Assembly: GCA_030043175.1 (NCBI GenBank)
Contig: JASHYD010000449.1
Coordinates: 1 to 6,263, forward strand
Direction: 5' to 3'
DNA length: 6,263 nucleotides
Origin: Xanthobacteraceae bacterium
Lineage (GTDB): Bacteria; Pseudomonadota; Alphaproteobacteria; Rhizobiales; Xanthobacteraceae
Shown: one piece after another, positions 1 through 4,662 of the stretch
How positions within the stretch are numbered: the stretch's first letter is position 1
How the letters are laid out: the number at the start of each line of letters is the position of its first letter
Position numbers and translations under genes: made by a program
The notes under the pieces: generated by a model
What the model was told of the DNA's origin: nothing
The model's input: only the letters and a program-made list of their open reading frames with translations
Database searches by the model: none

Positions 1-145
1 TGTCGGTTTATCCCCGCAAAACGCAAAATCGCGACAGGTCCCCGAACACAGCAGCTTGCATCCGAGCGATTACGAGGGCCGTGGCCTCTGTCACGACGGC
101 TCCCCCGAAACGCTCCTCCTAATGGGTTGATGCGGTACTTCTACT
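1..145. other. Region downstream of the quinohemoprotein gene
   Basis: These 145 bases follow the dehydrogenase stop. An imperfect stem (GAGG/CCTC, 74-88) lacks a T-tract and is not a convincing terminator. On the minus strand a purine-rich AGGAGGAG (113-120) and a GGGGGAG (100-106) resemble ribosome binding sites. The latter precedes a GTG-started 28-codon ORF (8-94) of no recognisable kind. A gene continuing on the minus strand cannot be shown from this stretch. Confidence 0.4.
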
Positions 146-2116
146 TCACGGCAAAGCAAAAATGGCAACAAGAGGCAGACCGGAGCCACCGAAGAAAGCC
201 GAAACACTGCCGGATGCGACAGCGACGAATTGCTTGCCGTTGCGTTCGTAAGTAACGGTGCCGCCGCCGATGCTGCCGCCCGTGTTGAATCGATACAGTA
301 CTTGCCCGCTCGTCGAGTCCAAAACGAGAAAGTCATCGTCTAGATCGCCAGTGAACAGAACCCCGCCCGATGTTGCTGTCACCCCGGCAACGAGCGGCGT
401 CGACGATGCATACTTCCAGACCTCCTTGCCGGTGGTCGCGTCGAAGGCCGCCAGCCATCCTTTGGATTTTTCGTGCGGGTCAGGGGTGACCGACCCTCCG
501 TAGTAATGCGACTCCTGGGCAAACGGTGGCGGCATGTCGAATTTCTTGAACGTACCGCACCAATCCACAGCCGCCACGAACAGCCGATTGGTGTTCGGAT
601 CATACGCTGGACCATTCCACTCCATGCCGCCCAGCAGTCCTGGGCAGCGATGCACGCCCTCGACGGTCGGGCTCGCGTCCACGTTCTCCCGCGTGGTGAT
701 TGGCACCTCGTAGAGCTGGTCATGCGTCGTACGATCGATCAGACGCAGCAGCCCGTCCTTGCCGCTGACCGCGACGACGTCACGGGTCGTCGGACCGGTC
801 TTCAGGCTGAACAGCGGGCTCACTTGGCTGGTATCGCTGTCGTGCTCGTCGTGGCCGACGAACTGGCGATACCACAAGAGCTTGCCGGTATGGACGTCGA
901 GCGCGACCAGAGAGTTGGTGTAGAGATCGTCCCCCGGCCTGACCGCGCCAAAAAAGTCCGGCGCCGGATTGCCGACCGGCACATAAAGCACGCCGGTCTT
1001 GGTATCGAGCGAGAGCGGCGTCCACAGGCTGCCGCCGCCGTGCATCAGCGCTTCCTGGTTTTTCCAGGTCTCTGCGCCGGGCTCACCTGGATCGGGGATC
1101 AGGTTGAAGCGCCACACCAGTTCTCCGTCGGTGAGCCTGAACGCGCCTATCCAATTCTTCGGCCCGTAATCCGCGCCGGCCGGTCCGTACAAGATCAGAT
1201 CACCCCAGATAAGCGGCGGCATGCTGAGGTATTGACTGTCGGATGCGCTGGCGATCTGCCGGCTCCAAAGCAGGTTGCCATTGGCCATGTCGAGCGCGAT
1301 CAGGTAGCCGTCGGCAGTACCGCGAATGACCTTGCCATCCTTGATGGCGACTCCGCGATTGGTCGGTGATATTTCGTGGCCTTTCGGCTGCCAGTTATAG
1401 GTCCAGCGTTCACGGCAGGTCACCGCGTCGATCGCCACGGTGGCGCGCGCAAACGTCAGATACATTACACCATCGTAGACGATCGGATTGGTCTGCGTCG
1501 GCGCCGGCTGCTCCGAACGGTAGAGGCAGACCGGCCGGAGGTTGGCAGCGTTGGCGGCAGTGATCTCCTCGAGGTCGACAAAGCGGGTGCCCGCATAGTC
1601 GTGAGATGCATAGAGCCAGTTCGCCTTGCTGGAAGCCGCGCCGTCGAGATCGGCCTGGCTTGGGCCAGTCACCGGCGCGGTTTGACGCGCCGGGCCCGCT
1701 TGTGCCGGGACCGCGGCGGCCAGCGTGGAGAGATACGCGATAAGGTCGGAACGGTCGGAAGCCGCCGGGAGGCTGACGGCCATCGCAGTGCCCGGCACCC
1801 GCTTCGCAGAATCAGTCAGGAACTGATCGAGATTCGCAGTGGTCCATGTGACCCCCGAATTCCTAAGAGCACTGGTGTAGTTGAAACCCGGTATAATCGC
1901 CGCACTGCGCCCGACGATCCCCGCGAGGGAGGGGCCGAACCCGTTCACGCCCGGCTGGTTCGAATGACAGACCGCGCATTGCGCGGCAAAGATCCTGCTG
2001 CCCGCGGGCGCATCATCGGATGCCGAGGCTGGCGAATGGCCGCATAAGAAAGACATCACGACAGTGATCCACGCCAATGGATTCGCGAGCGAGCATGTGA
2101 TGACGATCTTTGGCAT
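146..2116 (-). CDS. Exported quinohemoprotein (cytochrome c-PQQ) dehydrogenase
   Basis: Complete 656-residue protein, likely a periplasmic PQQ-dependent alcohol-type dehydrogenase that passes electrons to its own heme. Seen: a hydrophobic signal peptide (about 1-33, probable cleavage after ASA); a class I cytochrome c domain (about 36-135) with CAVCH at 47-51 and likely distal ligand Met112 in PGTAM; a Pro/Ala-rich linker (about 136-155); then an eight-blade-type propeller with repeated AxDxxTGxxxW-like motifs near 228, 275, 327, 407, 460, 559 and 600. By comparison with methanol dehydrogenase, Trp365 would stack on PQQ, Asn383 (GNPAP) and Asp316 would bind metal, Asp426 would be the catalytic base and Lys453 would contact PQQ. 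Asp428, two residues after the base, matches the lanthanide position of XoxF. The usual metal-ligand Glu is Asp316, and the vicinal Cys pair is absent. Heme-first order is the reverse of type II alcohol dehydrogenases and recalls polyvinyl alcohol dehydrogenase. AGGAG lies 6 bases before the ATG. Family certain; substrate unknown. Confidence 0.93.
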   Translation of the reverse strand: MPKIVITCSLANPLAWITVVMSFLCGHSPASASDDAPAGSRIFAAQCAVCHSNQPGVNGFGPSLAGIVGRSAAIIPGFNYTSALRNSGVTWTTANLDQFLTDSAKRVPGTAMAVSLPAASDRSDLIAYLSTLAAAVPAQAGPARQTAPVTGPSQADLDGAASSKANWLYASHDYAGTRFVDLEEITAANAANLRPVCLYRSEQPAPTQTNPIVYDGVMYLTFARATVAIDAVTCRERWTYNWQPKGHEISPTNRGVAIKDGKVIRGTADGYLIALDMANGNLLWSRQIASASDSQYLSMPPLIWGDLILYGPAGADYGPKNWIGAFRLTDGELVWRFNLIPDPGEPGAETWKNQEALMHGGGSLWTPLSLDTKTGVLYVPVGNPAPDFFGAVRPGDDLYTNSLVALDVHTGKLLWYRQFVGHDEHDSDTSQVSPLFSLKTGPTTRDVVAVSGKDGLLRLIDRTTHDQLYEVPITTRENVDASPTVEGVHRCPGLLGGMEWNGPAYDPNTNRLFVAAVDWCGTFKKFDMPPPFAQESHYYGGSVTPDPHEKSKGWLAAFDATTGKEVWKYASSTPLVAGVTATSGGVLFTGDLDDDFLVLDSTSGQVLYRFNTGGSIGGGTVTYERNGKQFVAVASGSVSAFFGGSGLPLVAIFALP

Positions 2117-2122
2117 CCTGCG

Positions 2123-2127
2123 CTCCT
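2123..2127 (-). promoter_or_regulatory. Ribosome binding site of the quinohemoprotein gene
   Basis: AGGAG on the minus strand, six bases before the ATG at 2116. It supports this start, and the signal peptide begins directly after it. Confidence 0.75.
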
Positions 2128-2161
2128 GTGTGGTGATTACCGCTCACGATCAGATCATCTC

Positions 2162-2211
2162 TTCGCGACAGCATTTGCACAATGAAACGTAATTTTCGGC
2201 ATCGTCGCGAA
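2162..2211. repeat. Spaced inverted repeat upstream of the quinohemoprotein gene
   Basis: TTCGCGAC (2162-2169) and its exact reverse complement GTCGCGAA (2204-2211) start 42 bases apart, close to four helical turns. They lie 46 to 95 bases before the dehydrogenase start, where a regulator could bind. The core TCGCGA is itself a palindrome and recurs elsewhere in this GC-rich window, so chance is a real alternative. No matching -35/-10 pair could be fixed nearby. Confidence 0.3.
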
Positions 2212-2333
2212 AGACGCTTGTTCAAAAAGTGACACAGCCATTCGGCAAAAGCCAGTCGAGCCGTATCTGACGAAACGCGAATAGACAACGGCTCTCGGAC
2301 CTGACGGGGCCGGTGGGCAAAGACGCAGGGCTA

Positions 2334-2363
2334 CATGTCGCCTTTGGGTCACAAGAGCGGCCT
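2334..2363. repeat. Possible degenerate dispersed intergenic repeat
   Basis: The stretch ATGTCGCC-TTTGGGTCA-CAAGAGCGG resembles, from memory, a short imperfect palindrome scattered between genes in Bradyrhizobium-type genomes, in which GTCCGCTTTTGGGTCA is followed by AAAGCGGAC. Here the two arms are mutated and barely pair. The resemblance could not be verified from this window, which contains only one copy. Confidence 0.25.
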
Positions 2364-2400
2364 TTCCGACCGGGCGGGCATTGCCTTCACATTTTCTCTC

Positions 2401-2417
2401 TGCCTATAACTTAGGCA
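2401..2417 (-). terminator. Weak hairpin after the patatin gene
   Basis: TGCCTA and TAGGCA form a perfect 6-bp stem around a 5-base loop. The hairpin begins 16 bases past the patatin stop codon. On the minus strand it is followed by a purine-rich run instead of a T-tract, so it may be a 3'-end stabiliser or a Rho-assisted end and not a true intrinsic terminator. Confidence 0.3.
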
Positions 2418-2432
2418 TAAGCCAAACAGAGC

Positions 2433-3599
2433 TTACTCACGTCCGTCTGTGGCGAGGTCGAAAGTAAGAACGCCTTCATGATTGGTCGGCCGCTCGATCA
2501 CTTCGGGATGGCGCAGGGTACGGATTACGTCGTAATACCCGGCACGCCAGTGATCCTCCATGCTCTCGCGCGAGAACTCGTAATCCTTCGCAGGTCCCTC
2601 GTAGTGTTTGGCGCGGTAGATAAGGTGTACGATGTTGTAGACCTTTCGATCGGCCGCATTCTGCAGCATCGTCGCCTCCGGACTGCGGCGGAGCTCCTCC
2701 GGCAACTTGTCAAGCAAATCGGCGGTGGCGCGGCGAAGGCGTTGTATGTTTTTGAAGGAATCAGTGCCGGCGCGGGTGCGACTGGAATATTGGATTTCCT
2801 TTTGGCGCGTCGATACCTCCGCTAAGCTGTGCGGTAGCTCGCCCCGCGCGCTCCAAAGATCGACTTGAAAGGCCAGAGTGTCGAGACGAGGCTGGTTTTC
2901 GACCACCCACTGGAGTGGCGTGTTCGAGACCAAGCCGCCATCCCAATAATGCTCGCCTTCGATCTCGACGGGGGGAAAACCGGGCGGCAGTGCGCCGCTC
3001 GCCATGATATGCTCGGGACCGATCGTGTGGGTTTTGGTATCGAAATAAGCGAAATTGCCGCTCCTCACGTTGACTGTACCAATGCTCACGCGGGTGGCGC
3101 CCGCATTAAGACGATCGAAATCGACCAGTCGTTCGAGCGTCGACCTAAGTCGGCTTGTGTCGTAGAAGCTGGTGGCGCTTGCGGTGCCGGCGGGATGCCA
3201 CCAGGGTGGTGGATATCGCGGCGCGAAGAATCCTGGCGCGCCAGCAACCAACGCAAAGCCTGCATACAACTGGTTCAGCCACTGCCGCGCTGCATAGCCT
3301 TTTGGCGCGATCGTCCAATCGCGCCAGCTGCACCACGGATTGGCGGTGATACCCCTCCAGAACGCACGCAGCCTGTCGACGCGCGCTTCCGGCGCGTTTC
3401 CGGCAATGAGCGCGCAGTTGATGGCGCCGATCGAGATGCCCGCAACCCAGTTGGGATGGATGCCAGCCTCGGCCAGTGCCTCGTAGACTCCAGCCTGATA
3501 GGCGCCGAGCGCGCCGCCGCCTTGCAGCACCAGAGCCACCCATTCGAAGGGAAGACGTCGCTCGGCCCTTGTGCGACGCTGCTGGACCTGAACATTCAT
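2433..3599 (-). CDS. Patatin-like phospholipase with DUF3734-type C-terminal domain
   Basis: A 388-residue serine acyl hydrolase of the patatin family, which uses a Ser-Asp dyad on lipid esters. Seen: the oxyanion-hole motif QGGGALG at 26-32; the nucleophile elbow GISIG with Ser56; the catalytic Asp220 in DGG (220-222); then an alpha-helical C-terminal part (about 265-370) rich in basic and aromatic residues that resembles the DUF3734 tail common in rhizobial patatins. There is no signal peptide, so it is probably cytoplasmic or at the inner membrane face. The ATG at 3599 is preferred over one at 3644 because AAGGAG lies six bases before it and its ATG overlaps the stop of the 39-residue ORF upstream (ATGA), suggesting translational coupling. 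In related bacteria, as I recall, such genes often neighbour 3-hydroxybutyrate dehydrogenase, hinting at lipid or polyhydroxybutyrate metabolism. That partner is not in view, and the natural substrate is unknown. Confidence 0.93.
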   Translation of the reverse strand: MNVQVQQRRTRAERRLPFEWVALVLQGGGALGAYQAGVYEALAEAGIHPNWVAGISIGAINCALIAGNAPEARVDRLRAFWRGITANPWCSWRDWTIAPKGYAARQWLNQLYAGFALVAGAPGFFAPRYPPPWWHPAGTASATSFYDTSRLRSTLERLVDFDRLNAGATRVSIGTVNVRSGNFAYFDTKTHTIGPEHIMASGALPPGFPPVEIEGEHYWDGGLVSNTPLQWVVENQPRLDTLAFQVDLWSARGELPHSLAEVSTRQKEIQYSSRTRAGTDSFKNIQRLRRATADLLDKLPEELRRSPEATMLQNAADRKVYNIVHLIYRAKHYEGPAKDYEFSRESMEDHWRAGYYDVIRTLRHPEVIERPTNHEGVLTFDLATDGRE

Positions 3600-3715
3600 G
3601 GTGTTCTCCTTATGGATCCACGTTGACGAGAATGCCGACGCCACTCGATTGCGAAGATCCCTAGGACGATCACGGTGATCAGCAGTGTGGCCATGCTTTG
3701 CTCTTCAGCGGTCAT
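3596..3715 (-). CDS. Small single-pass membrane protein coupled to the patatin gene
   Basis: A 39-residue ORF. Seen: a short acidic N-terminus (MTAEEQS), a hydrophobic helix of about 16 residues (9-24, LLITVIVLGIFAIEW), then a strongly basic tail with eight Arg/His residues between 26 and 38. This is the pattern of a single transmembrane helix with its positive end in the cytoplasm. The stop TGA overlaps the patatin ATG (ATGA). The first ATG comes one base after the stop of the 44-residue ORF and has no clear Shine-Dalgarno site of its own, so it would depend on re-initiation. The internal ATG at 3694 (residue 8), with GAAGAG six bases before it, is the alternative start and would give 32 residues. 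No family is recognised. By inference it may anchor or regulate the patatin at the membrane. Base composition and codon use look native. Confidence 0.6.
   Translation of the reverse strand: MTAEEQSMATLLITVIVLGIFAIEWRRHSRQRGSIRRTP
3606..3611 (-). promoter_or_regulatory. Ribosome binding site that decides the patatin start
   Basis: AAGGAG on the minus strand, six bases before the ATG at 3599. It lies inside the last codons of the 39-residue ORF. The in-frame ATG at 3644 has no comparable site, so the shorter start is chosen. Confidence 0.75.
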
Positions 3716-3716
3716 T

Positions 3717-3851
3717 TCACGTGAAGCGGCTTCTCTCCATCGCATTGCTGATCGTGTGGCGTTTGCCGTTGCAAGGACTATCTGTCGGGTGCGGCGGCGG
3801 CCGGGCGAGGGTTGCTGCGGTCCACAAAGTTGATCGGCGATTGAGGATCAT
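3717..3851 (-). CDS. Hypothetical 44-residue ORF heading the patatin unit
   Basis: The ORF begins at an ATG with a near-ideal AAGGAG seven bases upstream and ends one base before the start of the 39-residue membrane ORF. The product is basic: MILNRRSTLWTAATLA at the N-terminus, then a Pro/His-rich stretch and an Arg-rich end, with one Cys at 27. The beginning (NRRSTLW followed by a hydrophobic run) looks like the start of a twin-arginine signal peptide that is not followed by an exported domain. It could therefore be a real small protein, a leader peptide that couples translation to the next ORF, or the 5' stump of a decayed exported-protein gene. No family is recognised. The strong ribosome binding site is the best evidence that it is translated. 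Confidence 0.45.
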   Translation of the reverse strand: MILNRRSTLWTAATLARPPPHPTDSPCNGKRHTISNAMERSRFT

Positions 3852-3858
3852 CTGACCT

Positions 3859-3864
3859 CTCCTT
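3859..3864 (-). promoter_or_regulatory. Strong ribosome binding site of the 44-residue ORF
   Basis: AAGGAG on the minus strand, seven bases before the ATG at 3851. It is the most upstream good translation signal of the patatin unit and suggests that the transcript starts at higher coordinates. No confident -35/-10 pair was found there. Confidence 0.55.
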
Positions 3865-4136
3865 GACCCTGGTGTCCGCTTCTAGGCGCGTGCCCAAATC
3901 GCGCTTCACTCTCACCCCGCGTACGAAAGGGCTCGGCGCCCTGTGCGGAAGGCGGAGCTCAATCGTGCAGTAGATCCCGGGGCGTCAGGGCGCCGCTCGG
4001 AGGTCACTTGGCCCCCTGGTTTCGTGCCCGTCGCGAGTCACTCTCACCGCGACCTCGATAGATCAGACGGCATGGCACCCAAACAACGGACACGGTTGAC
4101 TTTCGAAAACTGCACGCCCCGCATAAACTCCGCGCT

Positions 4137-4165
4137 AAAAAAGCAGGACGCCCGGCGCATCCTGC
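4137..4165 (-). terminator. Intrinsic terminator for a minus-strand transcript
   Basis: Read on the minus strand, GCAGGA pairs with TCCTGC in a 6-bp outer stem, extended past one mismatch by two more pairs around a GC-rich loop, and is followed directly by six T residues. This is a classic Rho-independent terminator. No intact minus-strand gene lies just upstream (4166-4660). It therefore ends either an unannotated small RNA, a decayed gene or antisense read-through. It would also insulate the patatin unit from transcription coming from higher coordinates. Confidence 0.7.
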
Positions 4166-4252
4166 GGGTAACTCAAAATGTGAAAATGAAAGATACTGTC
4201 TCGCGTCGAGAGGGGCAATGGGTCGTCGGCCGTTGCGTCGGAGATGTCCTTT

Positions 4253-4280
4253 GATGGAGCCCGAAAGATGGAGCCCGAAA
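4253..4280. repeat. Exact 14-base tandem duplication
   Basis: GATGGAGCCCGAAA occurs twice head to tail (4253-4266 and 4267-4280), followed by GA of a third copy. Fourteen is not a multiple of three, so the duplication would shift any reading frame across it. This agrees with the stretch being non-coding or decayed. It probably arose by replication slippage. Confidence 0.85.
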
Positions 4281-4319
4281 GACATATGCCATGGTCACAA
4301 TTGATTTCCAGCGCAAGGC

Positions 4320-4650
4320 CATTTCGCGTCCGGCTTAAGTGGCGATTTCCTGGGCGCCCGCCTAATTTATCGCCTTTACGCAGCAAAGCGCTAGCCACTT
4401 GTGCTACCTGGCCCGTGACTTGCCTCATGAAAATGTCAAAGCCGAATACGACATGGACAGGACCTGCAAGCGCAAGCTTTTCCTCCAGCTCAGCAATGCG
4501 GGGCTAGTTGACCTTTTGTCATACCTTGGCCGCCCGATATTCCGAATTTTCTGCCACTCAAAGAAACGCATTGGAAGATTGCGCACTTCGTCGATCAGTC
4601 GCGGCAGCGGGCGCTGCTGGTCTCGATTGCTCGCGGCGTTCGCTATCGTT
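4320..4650 (+). pseudogene. Possible decayed coding remnant upstream of the permease
   Basis: Three plus-strand segments in alternating frames read like protein with plausible codon use. About 4329-4393 gives SGLSGDFLGARLIYRL before a stop. About 4399-4515, shifted by one base, gives a stretch containing LARDLPHENVKAEYDM and KRKLFLQLSNAGLVDL. About 4542-4650, back in the first frame, gives one containing HWKIAHFVDQSRQRALL. None has a good start signal, and the second frame runs on as an 84-codon ORF whose TGA (4651-4653) touches the permease ribosome binding site. The pattern would fit a frameshifted small gene, but no family is recognised and chance open frames in GC-rich DNA are an alternative. 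Confidence 0.25.
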
Positions 4651-4652
4651 TG

Positions 4653-4658
4653 AGGAGG
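4653..4658 (+). promoter_or_regulatory. Ribosome binding site of the permease gene
   Basis: AGGAGG lies four bases before the ATG at 4663. It is a near-perfect match with slightly tight spacing, and it supports this start. Confidence 0.75.
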
Positions 4659-4662
4659 ATTT

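Larger units (their letters stand above)
2117..2432. other. Intergenic region between the patatin and quinohemoprotein genes
   Basis: This 316-base gap separates two genes on the same strand, so the dehydrogenase probably has its own promoter here. It contains the spaced TCGCGA inverted repeat, a small hairpin after the patatin stop, and a degenerate repeat-like stretch around 2334-2363. A 65-codon minus-strand ORF (2155-2352) crosses it but has no good ribosome binding site and no recognisable domain. No RNA gene was seen. Confidence 0.6.
3852..4662. other. Long divergent intergenic region
   Basis: About 810 bases between the minus-strand patatin unit and the plus-strand permease hold no convincing intact gene. 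Contents seen: a small hairpin (AGGGC/GCCCT, 3928-3942); a plus-strand TTGACT (4096-4101) and CATAAA (4122-4127) separated by 20 bases, too far apart for a good sigma-70 promoter; a minus-strand intrinsic terminator (4137-4165); a 14-base tandem duplication (4253-4280); and broken protein-like reading frames from about 4320 to 4650. Promoters for both flanking units must lie here or further in, but none can be assigned. No known riboswitch core was recognised before the permease. Confidence 0.6.

Noticed and set aside
8..94. A 28-codon GTG-started minus-strand ORF preceded by GGGGGAG
   Set aside because: It is very short, has a non-ATG start, no recognisable character and no conserved context. 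It could be a leader peptide but cannot be supported.
473..1369. A 298-codon open frame on the plus strand inside the quinohemoprotein gene
   Set aside because: It lies wholly antisense to a gene with clear cytochrome and propeller motifs. Its composition (Arg/Ala/Val-rich, no domain) is that of a GC-rich shadow frame.
2433..3644. Longer patatin start at 3644
   Set aside because: No ribosome binding site precedes it, while the ATG at 3599 has AAGGAG at six bases and overlaps the stop of the small membrane ORF.
3943..4254. A 103-codon plus-strand ORF across the divergent gap
   Set aside because: It has a GTG start without a ribosome binding site, irregular composition and passes through the antisense terminator hairpin.
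4135..4428. A 97-codon minus-strand ORF ending inside the T-tract of the terminator
   Set aside because: It has no ribosome binding site, runs through the terminator hairpin and shows no domain. The terminator more likely serves another transcript.
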